Source: Alistipes excrementigallinarum (GTDB lineage: Bacteria > Bacteroidota > Bacteroidia > Bacteroidales > Rikenellaceae). Taken from it: a DNA stretch of 64,000 bases. The notes beneath the pieces are model-generated. The model ran no database searches and was not told where the DNA came from. It saw only the letters and a list, made by a program, of their open reading frames with translations. The stretch spans positions 1 to 64,000 of the forward strand of contig DXIP01000004.1 in the NCBI GenBank assembly GCA_019112825.1. Reading direction: 5' to 3'. A program made the translations under genes and the position numbers. Below, one piece after another: positions 8,066-17,270 of this stretch (positions within the stretch are counted from its first letter, which is position 1; each line of letters begins with the position of its first letter).

Positions 8066-9498
8066 ACGAAACACGCTGTGACATACTGATTGTCGACGAC
8101 GACATCACCCTCGCGCTGATGCTCCGCACGTGGCTCTCGAAGCAGGGCTTCGGGGCCGAGAGCGTATCGACGGCCGAGGCGGCCCGGCGGAGGCTCTCCG
8201 AGGGGGCGTTCCGTCTGGTGCTCTGCGACATGCGTCTGCCCGACGCCGACGGCACCGAGCTGCTGGAGTGGATGGCCGCGGAGGACATCGCAACGCCCGT
8301 CATCATCATGACGGGCTATGCCGACATCCAGAACGCCGTGCAGAGCATGAAGCTCGGGGCGCGCGACTACGTGGCCAAACCGGTCAACCCCGAGCTGCTG
8401 CTCCAGAAAATCCGCGAGGCGCTCGCCGCAGGGGAGGCCGCAGACGGGGAGACCGTCCGCGACGCCGCACAGGGCTCCGGAAGGGGCTCGGCAACCATCA
8501 CCGCGACAGGCTCCGGGGCCGGCGCAGCGAACTCCGCCCCGGCAGCCCGCACCCCGGCACGGCGGTCACAGCCGCAGATGCAGCGCCGCAACTACATCGA
8601 GGGGCGCAGCGACGCCGCCCGCAAGCTCTACGAACACGTGCGGCTCGTCGCCCCGACCAACATGTCGGTGCTCATCACCGGCGCCAGCGGCACGGGCAAG
8701 GAGCACATCGCCCAGCTGATTCACAGCGAGAGCAAGCGCTCGGGGCGCCCCTTCGTGGCGGTCGACTGCGGCTCGGTACCGCGCGAGCTGGCCGCCTCGG
8801 AGTTCTTCGGCCACGTCAAAGGCTCCTTCACGGGGGCCGTCGGCGACAAGACCGGAGCCTTCATGGCGGCCAACGGAGGCACGCTCTTCCTCGACGAAAT
8901 CGGCAACCTGAGCTACGAGACCCAGGTGCAGCTGCTCCGCGCACTGCAGGAGCGCCGCATCCGCCCCGTGGGGAGCAACCGCGAAATCGACATCGACATC
9001 CGGCTGGTCGCCGCCACCAACGAGGAGCTCGAGACGGCCATCGCCCGCGGCACCTTCCGCGCCGACCTCTACCACCGCATCAACCAGTTTGCGCTCCGCA
9101 TGCCCGAGCTGCAGCAGATGCGCGAGGATATTCCGCTCTATGCCGACTTCTTCCTCGACGAGGCCAACCGCGAGCTGGGGCGGCAGATTGTGGGGTTCGA
9201 CGCTGCGGCCAGCGCCCTGCTGCTGCGCTACGACTGGCCGGGCAACCTGCGCCAGCTGCGCAACGCCGTGATGTCGGCCACGCTGCTGGCCACCGGGCGG
9301 TACATCACGGCCCGGAACCTGCCCGCCGAGCTGGCCGGAGCTCCGGCCCCTGCGCCGCTGCGCGACCGCGCCGGCGAGGAGGAGCAGATTCGTCAGGCGC
9401 TCGCCGCCACGGGGGGCAACAAGTCGCAGGCGGCCCGGCTGCTGGGCATCGACCGCAAGACGCTCTACAACAAGCTCCACCTCTACCACATCGAATAA
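8062..9498 (+). CDS. Sigma-54-dependent response regulator (NtrC/ZraR type)
   Basis: A 478-residue regulator partnered with the preceding kinase through a 4-bp ATGA overlap. It has an N-terminal receiver (phospho-acceptor Asp56 in LCDMRLPD, Lys106), an Ala/Gly/Thr-rich linker (about 122-172), and a central AAA+ domain with Walker A GASGTGKE (207-214), the sigma-54 loop written GSFTGA (254-259) instead of the usual GAFTGA, and Walker B GGTLFLDEIGNLS. A C-terminal Fis-type helix-turn-helix (NKSQAARLLGIDRKTLYNKL) follows. It should drive sigma-54 promoters when phosphorylated by the hybrid kinase. The targets cannot be read from this window. Confidence 0.94.
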   Translation: MNETRCDILIVDDDITLALMLRTWLSKQGFGAESVSTAEAARRRLSEGAFRLVLCDMRLPDADGTELLEWMAAEDIATPVIIMTGYADIQNAVQSMKLGARDYVAKPVNPELLLQKIREALAAGEAADGETVRDAAQGSGRGSATITATGSGAGAANSAPAARTPARRSQPQMQRRNYIEGRSDAARKLYEHVRLVAPTNMSVLITGASGTGKEHIAQLIHSESKRSGRPFVAVDCGSVPRELAASEFFGHVKGSFTGAVGDKTGAFMAANGGTLFLDEIGNLSYETQVQLLRALQERRIRPVGSNREIDIDIRLVAATNEELETAIARGTFRADLYHRINQFALRMPELQQMREDIPLYADFFLDEANRELGRQIVGFDAAASALLLRYDWPGNLRQLRNAVMSATLLATGRYITARNLPAELAGAPAPAPLRDRAGEEEQIRQALAATGGNKSQAARLLGIDRKTLYNKLHLYHIE

Positions 9499-9509
9499 CG
9501 TCCGGCGGG

Positions 9510-9649
9510 CCGGCAAAGAGGGGGCCGGAACAGACCACAGCCATTCAAGAGGGCCGGCGAGGAGGCAAGCAAGGCCGGCCGCCCGGCAAAGAGAGGGGGC
9601 CGGAACAGACCACAGCCTTTCAAGAGGGCCGGCGAGGAGGCAAGGCCGG
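9510..9649. repeat. Two near-identical direct repeats of about 66 bp
   Basis: The segment beginning CCGGCAAAGAG at 9510-9577 recurs at about 9583-9649 with few changes. Both copies contain GGGGCCGGAACAGACCACAG and CAAGAGGGCCGGCGAGGAGG. They follow the response regulator stop directly and do not resemble a coding repeat. Confidence 0.7.
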
Positions 9650-10264
9650 CGGCGACCCATCGAAAAGCATTTCGGGCGGCACAACGCCCTGGCCCGGGAT
9701 TCCGGCCGCCCCGGCATTGAGACCGGCACGGAATTGAGGCCGGCATGGGGCCGCTCCACACCCCCTGCACACAAAATTCGTGGAAAAATTCCACACCTGC
9801 GACAGTCGCTCCACACCCATCCGGACGGCACAATCCGCAGCAACACATTGACTGACAATGCATTGTCGTTTTACGTGCAATGCGGTACCCTTCTTGCGCC
9901 TCGTTTAGACAGAAACAGAGGCGAAAAGCCGCAAACGGAATAACGAACCCACAAAAAAAGAAGGTTACCGTAGTGAAGGAATGAAGCCCGCCTGGGCGGC
10001 CGCAGCGCCGTCCGCAGTGCAGGGCCACACCATACAGAGACGGCAAATCCACCGGTCCGGGAGCGGGCGGTGAGGCCGGAAATTCGGACAAAGGCGGTAC
10101 CGGGAAAGGAGGTGAAACAGGAGGAAGCAGAACCGGGAACCAATCCCGCCTCCAGGTTGAAGAGTGAAGGAGACGAACGAACGGAGGCGGGAACCGCACC
10201 GAAAGGTCCGCGCCAAAAAATGACGGCGATTTGCCATCGCACAGTCAGTTAGTTAAACAATTGC
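9650..10264. other. Gene-free spacer with palindromes
   Basis: I see no convincing gene here. Part of it (about 9770-9970) is more AT-rich than its surroundings. It holds a perfect 14-bp palindrome GACAATGCATTGTC (9854-9867), GTGGAAAAATTCCAC near 9779, and a stem CGCCTC/GAGGCG around 9898-9925. These could be operator sites or part of a small RNA, but no promoter box fits well. Confidence 0.4.
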
Positions 10265-10273
10265 TTGCCGGGT

Positions 10274-10302
10274 TACCCCGCATCCTCAACGGATGCGGGG
10301 TA
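10274..10302. terminator. Strong hairpin without a clear T-run
   Basis: A perfect 12-bp stem (TACCCCGCATCC at 10274-10285 with GGATGCGGGGTA at 10291-10302) closes a 5-nt loop TCAAC. It lies about 260 bp past the patatin stop on the - strand. Neither side has a good T-run, so its role as a terminator is tentative. The span 10303-10564 is G-rich low-complexity DNA with no recognised gene. Confidence 0.45.
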
Positions 10303-10564
10303 TACTCATTTTGTGCGGGCGGGGGTGGTGCCGGAAGGCGGGGATACGGGCGCCAGCGGGAGCGTGGGTGGCCGGAGGGAGTGCGGCCGACCAGAGGGGG
10401 GGGGCGAAGAAAGAGGCGGCGGAGGCGTGGCGCGGACTGCGGAAGGGAACGGCAGGCGTGAGCGGGGCACAAGAACGCGGCGGCCGGAGGGAGTGCGGCC
10501 GGCCGGAGAGAGTCGGAAAGAGGAAGTCGGAAAGAGGGCAGGGGCGGCGGGGGCCCTCAACAGG

Positions 10565-12868
10565 TCAATAGAAGGTCCCCTTGGGGGCGAAGATGGCGTA
10601 GCCGAAGTTGAAGGTCAGGTACATGTTCTTCCACGTGTCGACCTCGTACTTGGTCAGCGACAGGCTCACCGGCCCGATGGGCGTGTGGTAGACCAGCGAC
10701 GCCTCGGCGATGCTGTGCCAGTGGCGGTCCGCCACCGACGTGTTGCCCTCCGGTCGGTAGGCCCTCCGGTCGCGGTACATCGCGTAGAAGCCCGCACGGA
10801 AGAAGAAGTTGGGCATCAGGTCGAAGGTCGGCATCACGCCCGCACCCACGAAGCGACGCGCCCGGAAGTCGGGCATGTAAATCATCCGCGTGTGGGCGAT
10901 GGGCTCGTAGGCCGGCATCGAGAGGAGCGTCGAGTTGTCGGTCGTGAAGTCCGGGTGGTTCGTGTAGACCCCGTCGAGGCTCACCCCGAAGGAGAACCAC
11001 GGTACCGTCGGCAGGTCGAAGTACTTCTCGTAGGTGAAGCGCACGCCGCCCCACTGCCGGAACTCCTTCGAGAGGTAGTGCCGCATGTCGTAGGGCTCGT
11101 ACTTGTCGCGTCCGACGACGTAGATGGCCGAGAAGGTGAGGTTGGAGCCCCGGCGCGGGTAGAGCCACTTGTCGAAGGTGTTGCGCCCAATTTCGCCCTT
11201 GAGCCCGAAGAAGGAGAAGCGCGAAAGGTCGGTCTCTTCGGCGAGGAAGTCCTCCGAGTCGTAGCGGTAGTTGACGTGGCCGCCGTTGGCCCGCAGCGTG
11301 AAGAGGCTCCGCTGCGTGAGGGGCATCCCCACGGCCAGCGACAGGAAGCTGGCGCTCTGCTTGATGGGCTGCGTGTTGTTGATTTTCGTCACGTTGCCGA
11401 ACGAGCCGTGGCGGTAGTTCTGCACCGAGAAGTTGTAGGAGTAGTCCAGGAAGAGGGGCTTCCAGGCGTAGAAGTCGGTGCGGCCCCCCACCGAGCCCCA
11501 CGTGTAGAGCGGCCCCAGGTAGAGGTCGACCCCCAGCGACTGCGCCACGCGCCCGATGCGGCGGTAGGTAGCCCCGATGTAGGCCTGGTTGAAGGCCGTC
11601 GAGGAGACGTTGCCTCCGACCAGCAGCCGGAAGTTGGGCTTGGTGACGAAGCGGGCGCGGAAGGTGTAGCGGCCGCTCACGCTGTCGTAGAGCGCCCGCG
11701 GGAACTCCATCGAGAAGTCGCCGTCGGCCAGCACCGAGTAGAGGTTGTCGCGCAGCTGGGCGAAGTTCAGCTCGCGTTCTCCGCCGTGGTGCTTCTCGTC
11801 GAGCTTGACGAAGTCGCGCACATATTCGCGCTGCGCGCGGGTGAGTCCCTCGATGTCGTAGCTGCCGAAGCGCAGCTCGGGGCAGCGGGCGCGGAAGGCC
11901 TCGCGGCGCGCGGCATACTGCTCGGGTGTGCGGCGGTCGCGGATGCGCTCGAGGATTTCGGGCATCTTCTCCATGGCGTCGGCGTAGCCCGCATCCATGA
12001 TTTCGACGGCGCGGTCGAAGTCGAGCATGTTGACGTCGACGGCACGCCGCACGGTGATGCTCCGCCCGCGTGGCATCTCGTAGTCGGTGCCGTACATGGC
12101 CAGCATGAAGGCCTGGTCGAAGAGGCCGTTCTCCTCGCTCGGGGCGCGCCCGCCGTCGGTGCAGATGCTGCCGATGAGCAGGTCGGGGCGGAAGCCCACG
12201 TCGAGCGACCGCCAGGGGAAGTTGTCGTAGATGCCGCCGTCGTAGAGCAGCATCGAGTCGATTTTCATCGGCTTGAATACCAGCGGGATGGACATCGACG
12301 AGCGGACCGCCTCGCTCAGGTCGCCCGAGCGCAGCACCACCGGTTCGCGGGCGTTCATGTCGCTGGCCACGCAGAGGAAGGGGACCATCAGCTCGTCGAA
12401 GTCGCCGCCGCAGGCCGCCGTGGCCGGGGCAAAGAGCTCGGTGAGGGCCATGTCGATTTGGGTCGACGAGATGAGGTTGGTCGGCGTGCGGAAGAGCTTG
12501 ACCGAGTCGTCGCCCAGGTTGAGGCGGAAGGTGACGAACGACGGCAGGCGGCTCACCTGGCGGTAGTAGGCCGTATAGCGGGGGTCGATGCGTCCCGAGA
12601 CCCACTCCTTGACCACCCCCGAGGAGACGATTTCGCGCATCTCGGCCGGGGAGTAGCCCGCGGCGTACATCGCCGCGATGATGGAGCCCATCGAGGTGCC
12701 GGCCACGTAGTCAATCGGCACGCCGCACTCCTCGAAGGCCTCCAACACGCCGATGTGGTAGAGCCCCTTGGCTCCGCCGCCGCTCATCACCACGCCCACG
12801 CGCTGCGCCCGCACGACGCCCGCCGCAAGGAGCGCCACGAGGAGAAAAGAGAGGGTTTTTCGGAACAT
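10565..12868 (-). CDS. Patatin-like phospholipase fused to an outer-membrane beta-barrel (PlpD type)
   Basis: A 767-residue envelope protein. After a signal peptide (about 1-21) comes a patatin-like lipid acyl hydrolase with the oxyanion loop SGGGAKGLYHIGVL, the nucleophile elbow GTSMG (Ser in GxSxG) and the dyad Asp in YDGGIYDNFP. A POTRA-like region follows, then a C-terminal beta-barrel rich in alternating aromatic strands (Omp85/BamA surface-antigen family), ending in Tyr. This is the type Vd autotransporter (PlpD) layout, in which the barrel displays or releases the lipase. Length fits. It is divergent from pheS across an 89-bp gap. Confidence 0.9.
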   Translation of the reverse strand: MFRKTLSFLLVALLAAGVVRAQRVGVVMSGGGAKGLYHIGVLEAFEECGVPIDYVAGTSMGSIIAAMYAAGYSPAEMREIVSSGVVKEWVSGRIDPRYTAYYRQVSRLPSFVTFRLNLGDDSVKLFRTPTNLISSTQIDMALTELFAPATAACGGDFDELMVPFLCVASDMNAREPVVLRSGDLSEAVRSSMSIPLVFKPMKIDSMLLYDGGIYDNFPWRSLDVGFRPDLLIGSICTDGGRAPSEENGLFDQAFMLAMYGTDYEMPRGRSITVRRAVDVNMLDFDRAVEIMDAGYADAMEKMPEILERIRDRRTPEQYAARREAFRARCPELRFGSYDIEGLTRAQREYVRDFVKLDEKHHGGERELNFAQLRDNLYSVLADGDFSMEFPRALYDSVSGRYTFRARFVTKPNFRLLVGGNVSSTAFNQAYIGATYRRIGRVAQSLGVDLYLGPLYTWGSVGGRTDFYAWKPLFLDYSYNFSVQNYRHGSFGNVTKINNTQPIKQSASFLSLAVGMPLTQRSLFTLRANGGHVNYRYDSEDFLAEETDLSRFSFFGLKGEIGRNTFDKWLYPRRGSNLTFSAIYVVGRDKYEPYDMRHYLSKEFRQWGGVRFTYEKYFDLPTVPWFSFGVSLDGVYTNHPDFTTDNSTLLSMPAYEPIAHTRMIYMPDFRARRFVGAGVMPTFDLMPNFFFRAGFYAMYRDRRAYRPEGNTSVADRHWHSIAEASLVYHTPIGPVSLSLTKYEVDTWKNMYLTFNFGYAIFAPKGTFY

Positions 12869-12883
12869 ATCCCAATTTTTTTG

Positions 12884-12891
12884 TAACTTTG
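12884..12891 (+). promoter_or_regulatory. -7 promoter box for pheS
   Basis: TAACTTTG matches TAnnTTTG, in an AT-rich gap preceded by a T-run, 66 bp before the pheS ATG. It leaves room for a short leader, in which I do not see an attenuator. Confidence 0.65.
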
Positions 12892-12957
12892 CACGTTATA
12901 TTGCCGTAACGTCGCAAGAGGCGATAAAAGTAGGGAAAAAGAACAAACTATCAAAAT

Positions 12958-13980
12958 ATGACCGACAAAATCAATGAGCTTCTCCGACGAGTCGAAGAGT
13001 TCAAACCCAAGGCCGCGGCCGATGTCGAGGAGTTCCGCATCAAAATCCTGGGCAAGAAGGGCGAACTGAACGCCCTGCTCGAAGAGTTCAAGGGGGTTGC
13101 GCCGGAGCTCAAGCGCGAGTTGGGCCAGAAAATCAACCACCTGAAGAGCGTCGCCACGGAGCGCATCAACGCCCTGCGCAGCCAGATGCAGCAGCAGGCC
13201 GCCGACGCCCCCGCCTGCGAGGACATGAGCCGTCCCGGCTCGGCCGAACGGCTCGGGTCGCGCCACCCCATCGCGCTGGTGAAGAACCAGATTGTCGAGG
13301 TCTTCTCGCGTCTGGGATACACCGTGGCCGAGGGGCCCGAAATCGAGGATGACTGGCACGTCTTCTCGGCGCTCAACTTCCCGCCCGAGCACCCGGCGCG
13401 CGACATGCAGGACACCTTCTTCATCGAGAAGAACTCCGACATCCTGCTGCGCACCCACACCTCGTCGATTCAGGTCCGCACGATGGAGCGTCAGAAGCCC
13501 CCCATCCGCGTCATCTGCCCGGGCCGCGTCTTCCGCAACGAGGCCATCTCCTACCGCGCCCACTGCATCTTCCACCAGATTGAGGGGCTCTACATCGACG
13601 AGGGGGTCTCGTTCGCCGACCTGAAGCAGTCGCTGCTCTACTTCGCCAAGGAGGTCTTCGGCGAGCAGACCGCCATCCGCATGCGCCCCTCCTACTTCCC
13701 CTTCACCGAACCCTCGGCCGAGGTCGACGTCTCGTGCAACCTCTGCGGAGGAAAGGGGTGCCCGGTTTGCAAGGGGACCGGCTGGCTCGAAATCATGGGC
13801 TGCGGCATGGTTGACCCCAACGTGCTGGAGGCCAACGGAATAGACCCGAAGAAGTACTCGGGATTCGCCTTCGGCATGGGCATCGAGCGCATCGCCATGC
13901 TCAAGTACGGAGTCAAGGACCTGCGCCTCTACTTCGAGAACGACGTGCGGTTCCTCCATCAGTTCGACACGGCGCTCTGA
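12958..13980 (+). CDS. pheS: Phenylalanyl-tRNA synthetase alpha subunit
   Basis: The catalytic subunit of the alpha2-beta2 PheRS, charging tRNA-Phe. The 340-residue protein has an N-terminal coiled-coil arm (about 1-85) and the class II core: motif 1 near HPIALVKNQIVEVFSRLGY, motif 2 near CPGRVFRNEAISYRAHCIFHQIEG, and motif 3 near SGFAFGMGIERIAMLKYG. A Cys-rich CNLCGGKGCPVCKGTGW segment is also present. Length is typical. No pheT follows, so the beta subunit is encoded elsewhere, as is common in Bacteroidota. Confidence 0.96.
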   Translation: MTDKINELLRRVEEFKPKAAADVEEFRIKILGKKGELNALLEEFKGVAPELKRELGQKINHLKSVATERINALRSQMQQQAADAPACEDMSRPGSAERLGSRHPIALVKNQIVEVFSRLGYTVAEGPEIEDDWHVFSALNFPPEHPARDMQDTFFIEKNSDILLRTHTSSIQVRTMERQKPPIRVICPGRVFRNEAISYRAHCIFHQIEGLYIDEGVSFADLKQSLLYFAKEVFGEQTAIRMRPSYFPFTEPSAEVDVSCNLCGGKGCPVCKGTGWLEIMGCGMVDPNVLEANGIDPKKYSGFAFGMGIERIAMLKYGVKDLRLYFENDVRFLHQFDTAL

Positions 13981-14015
13981 GGCGTCGCGACACACCCCAA
14001 AAGCGCAAGCAGACC

Positions 14016-15803
14016 ATGAGACGACTGGCGGCAACCCTGCTTCTGTGCATGTGCATGCTTCCGGGGCTGCTCTCCGCCGCAGGCGGCGGCGGGACGCCCG
14101 CGGCAGGCGGCATCGTGCCGCCCGACTCGCTGCGCAGCCTTTATCTCTACACCGATGCGCTGAAGCGGCTGCTCATCGACCGCGACACGGCCGGCGCCCG
14201 CACGCTCTGCCACGAGGCGCTGCGCTGCGACTCGGCCTGCGCCCCGGCCAGCTACACGCTGGCGGCCAACGGGATGTACGACTCGAACGACGAGGCGGTC
14301 GCGCTGGCCGGACGGGCCTACCGTTCGGACACGACCAACAAGTGGTACGGACGCCTCTACGGCCAGACGCTCATCTATGCCGAGCGCTACGGCGACGCAC
14401 TCGACATCTTCCGCCGCCTGCTGCGCGACGACCCGCGCGAGCCGGACAACTACCGCCTTGTGGCGGCGCTCTACGAACAGGTCGAGCGCCCCTACTCGGC
14501 CCTGGCGACGCTCGACAGCGCCGAGGTGCGCTTCGGACGCACGCCCGTGCTCTCGACCATGAAGCGGCAGCTGCTCATCGCCACGCGCCAGCTCGACAAG
14601 GCGGTCGACGAGGCGCGCGCCGTGGCCGAGGAGATTCCCTACGAGGCGGAGCACCACACGGTGCTGGCCAACCTCTACGGGCTGCAGGGCAACGATTCGC
14701 TCGCCCGCGCGGAGTTCGACCGTGCGCTGGAGATTGACTCGACCGACGTGCAGACGCTCATGTCGCTGGCCGACTTCTACAACACGCGGCACGACTATGC
14801 GGGGCTGCTCTCCGCCACGCGCCGCATCTTCGAGACCGACGCCCTCACCATCGACGAGATGGTCCGCCGCTTCGGGCAGCTCACCTCCGACCTGCGCTTC
14901 TACCGCGAATACTACGCTCAAATCAACAGCCTGGCCTCGACGCTCATCATCCGCCATCCGGACGACCCGCGCATCGTACGCCTCTATGCCGACCACCTGA
15001 TTGCCTCGGGCGAGCTGGAGGAGGCCCTCGCCCTCTACAAGCTCCGCACGGCCGACCGGCCCCCGGTGAAGAGCTACTTCCGCGCCGTGGCCGAAATCGA
15101 GAACTACCTCCAGCGCCCCGACTCGGTGCAGAAGTACGTCACGCAGGCCATCGCGCTCTTCCCCGACGACCCCGACTTCCGCATCTTCCGGGGCCACGCC
15201 CTGAGCTACGCCAAACACCACGAGCGGGCCGTGAAGGCCTACCGCGAGGCGCTGCGCTACGTCGCGGGCGACTCGCTGCGCAGTGCCGTCTGGGGCTTCA
15301 TCGGCGACGCCTACCACGAGGCCGGCATGACGCGCAAGTGCTTCGCCGCCTACGAAAAGAGCCTCCGCTACCGGTCGGACAACGTCCTGGTGCTCAACAA
15401 CTACGCCTACTTCCTGGCCGAGAAGGGGGGCGATTTGGAGAAGGCCCTCGTCATGGCGAGCCGCGTGACGGCGCTCACGGACAACGAACCCACCTACCTC
15501 GACACCGAGGCGTGGATTCTCTTCCGGCTGGGACGCGCCGCCGAGGCCAAGAAAATCATGCAGCAGGCCATCGCTCTCGACCGCACGAACAGTCCGGTGC
15601 TGCTGCTCCACTACGGCGACATCCTCGAGGCGCTCGACGAGCGCTTCATGGCCGAATTCTACTGGCGCAAGGCGCTCGAGAACGGGGCCGACCCCCAGGA
15701 GGTCGACCGCCGCATCCGCGCCCGCTCCGAGGCTGCCGGGAACGCCGCCGAGAAGAAGGGTGCCGCGGAGAAGAGGCCCGGACGCGAAGGGCGCTCGAAA
15801 TAG
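14016..15803 (+). CDS. Exported tetratricopeptide-repeat protein
   Basis: A 595-residue protein with a signal peptide (about 1-22, LLLCMCMLPGLLSAA) and a long alpha-helical repeat array. Several TPR-type units are recognisable, for example around YAERYGDALDIFRRLLRDDP, LDKAVDEARAVAEEIPYEAE and LEKALVMASRVTALTDNEPT. It ends in a short basic, Glu/Lys-rich tail. Such proteins in Bacteroidota usually scaffold envelope complexes, and this one lies 54 bp before an EnvC-like gene, so a shared envelope role is plausible. No catalytic motif is seen and the exact function is unknown. Confidence 0.85.
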   Translation: MRRLAATLLLCMCMLPGLLSAAGGGGTPAAGGIVPPDSLRSLYLYTDALKRLLIDRDTAGARTLCHEALRCDSACAPASYTLAANGMYDSNDEAVALAGRAYRSDTTNKWYGRLYGQTLIYAERYGDALDIFRRLLRDDPREPDNYRLVAALYEQVERPYSALATLDSAEVRFGRTPVLSTMKRQLLIATRQLDKAVDEARAVAEEIPYEAEHHTVLANLYGLQGNDSLARAEFDRALEIDSTDVQTLMSLADFYNTRHDYAGLLSATRRIFETDALTIDEMVRRFGQLTSDLRFYREYYAQINSLASTLIIRHPDDPRIVRLYADHLIASGELEEALALYKLRTADRPPVKSYFRAVAEIENYLQRPDSVQKYVTQAIALFPDDPDFRIFRGHALSYAKHHERAVKAYREALRYVAGDSLRSAVWGFIGDAYHEAGMTRKCFAAYEKSLRYRSDNVLVLNNYAYFLAEKGGDLEKALVMASRVTALTDNEPTYLDTEAWILFRLGRAAEAKKIMQQAIALDRTNSPVLLLHYGDILEALDERFMAEFYWRKALENGADPQEVDRRIRARSEAAGNAAEKKGAAEKRPGREGRSK

Positions 15804-15857
15804 GCGGTCTGCGGAGCGTTGCGAAGGCCAGACCCCGGGACCCGTAAAGAACCTGCT

Positions 15858-16982
15858 ATGAAGAAGTTGCTCCCATACCTCATGCTGCTTGCGGCACTCT
15901 GCGCGCTCCATCCCGTGGCGGCGCAGAACGACCGCATCGAGCGGCAGAAGCGCATCATCGCCGACCTCGAGCAGCGCATCGCCCGGGGCGAACGCGAAAT
16001 CGCCTCCATCAAGAAGGGGCGTGCGGCCACCGAGGAGCGGCTGCGCCGGCTGGCGCGGCAGATTGACTCGCGCAGCCAGCTGCTCGACGCCACGGAGCAG
16101 CAGGCGGCGCTGCTGCGGCTCGAGATTGAGCGCACGGACAGCGTGGCGGGCGACCTCTCGGCGGCGCTCGAGCGCAACCGCCAGCAGTACGGCGCCATGG
16201 TGCGCGAGGCCTACCGCAACTACCGCCATAACAACTACCTCACCTACCTCTTCGCGTCGCGCAGCTTCGTCGACGTGGCGCGCAAAATCACCATGCTGCG
16301 CGAGGTGGCCGCCATGCGCGAGCGCAAGCTCCTCGAAATCGACAGCCTCGCCCGCGAGGTGGCCGACCAGAAGGCGCTGCTCGACACGCGCCACCGCGCC
16401 CTCGACTCGGTGCTGCAGCGCCTCACCTCGCAGCGCGAGAAGCTGCAGCGCGACGCCCGCTCGGCACGCAGCGAGGCATCGCGCCTCTCCAAGCGCGAAA
16501 AGACGGCCCTGCAGCAGAAGATGGCAAGCGAGCAGGAGCTCGGCGTCGCCATCAGCGAGCTGCGCAAGCTCACGCGCGGCAACACCGAGGGTGCCTCCTT
16601 CTCGAACAAGACCACGGGGCTGCGCCTTCCGGTGGTCGGCGGACGCGTGAAGCGCTACATGGAGAACATGGCCGAAATCACCGGTCCGAAGGGGGCGGCC
16701 GTCATCTCGATTTACGACGGCAAGGTGGTGGAAATCAAGCGCAACCGCATCACCAACAAGTACGATGTCTTCGTGGCTCACGGCGAGTACATCACCTCCT
16801 ATGCCAATCTGGGGGCGGTGAGCGTCACCAAGGGGCAGAAGGTGTCGCGCAACCAGCGGCTGGGGAGCATCGGCTCGGCGATGAACGTGGTGACGATGGA
16901 GCCCGAATACAAGCTCGTCTTCGGCATCTATCCGCCCTCGCCCAACATGAAGATGCGCGCCCAGGACTGCTTCCGCCGCTAA
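15858..16982 (+). CDS. EnvC-like murein hydrolase activator (degenerate M23 domain)
   Basis: A 374-residue periplasmic protein with a signal peptide (1-20, ending AAQ), a long coiled coil (about 25-250), and a C-terminal M23/LytM fold (about 260-360). The start at 15858 is chosen because it immediately precedes the signal peptide. The active M23 motifs are broken: the first HxxxD motif is missing, and the HxH of the second motif reads YANL after VFVAHGEYITS. It therefore probably does not cut peptidoglycan itself but activates amidases during septum splitting, as known for EnvC. It is likely co-transcribed with the TPR gene. Confidence 0.88.
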   Translation: MKKLLPYLMLLAALCALHPVAAQNDRIERQKRIIADLEQRIARGEREIASIKKGRAATEERLRRLARQIDSRSQLLDATEQQAALLRLEIERTDSVAGDLSAALERNRQQYGAMVREAYRNYRHNNYLTYLFASRSFVDVARKITMLREVAAMRERKLLEIDSLAREVADQKALLDTRHRALDSVLQRLTSQREKLQRDARSARSEASRLSKREKTALQQKMASEQELGVAISELRKLTRGNTEGASFSNKTTGLRLPVVGGRVKRYMENMAEITGPKGAAVISIYDGKVVEIKRNRITNKYDVFVAHGEYITSYANLGAVSVTKGQKVSRNQRLGSIGSAMNVVTMEPEYKLVFGIYPPSPNMKMRAQDCFRR

Positions 16983-17270
16983 GGGGCGGGGGCCGGAGCG
17001 AGGGGGGCACACAGGAGGAGCACAGAAGGCCGGAGAGGCCGCACCGGAGCTGAAAAAGGACCCGGAAGGAGCGGGGCCGGGCAAGAGGACGGATAGTGGA
17101 GCCGGAGAAGGGCCCGGACCGGAGGACCCGGAAGCCGGGCAGAAAAGCCGGGGAAGGACCAGGAAAGGGAGCTGGGGATTGCCTCTGGAGTCCTGGGGCC
17201 GGACAGTGGGCCGGAGCGAGGACCGGAGTAAGGGCCGGCAAGGATTGAAACACACAACACACGTCATATT
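16983..17270. other. Purine-rich spacer before ybeY
   Basis: The + strand is dominated by G and A (GGAGCCGGAG-like words repeated irregularly). No gene, promoter box or hairpin with a T-run was recognised. Confidence 0.4.

Noticed and set aside
10274..10302. Riboswitch or attenuator hairpin
   Set aside because: Only one stem is seen, with no conserved ligand-binding core and no nearby start codon. It is kept only as a weak terminator candidate.
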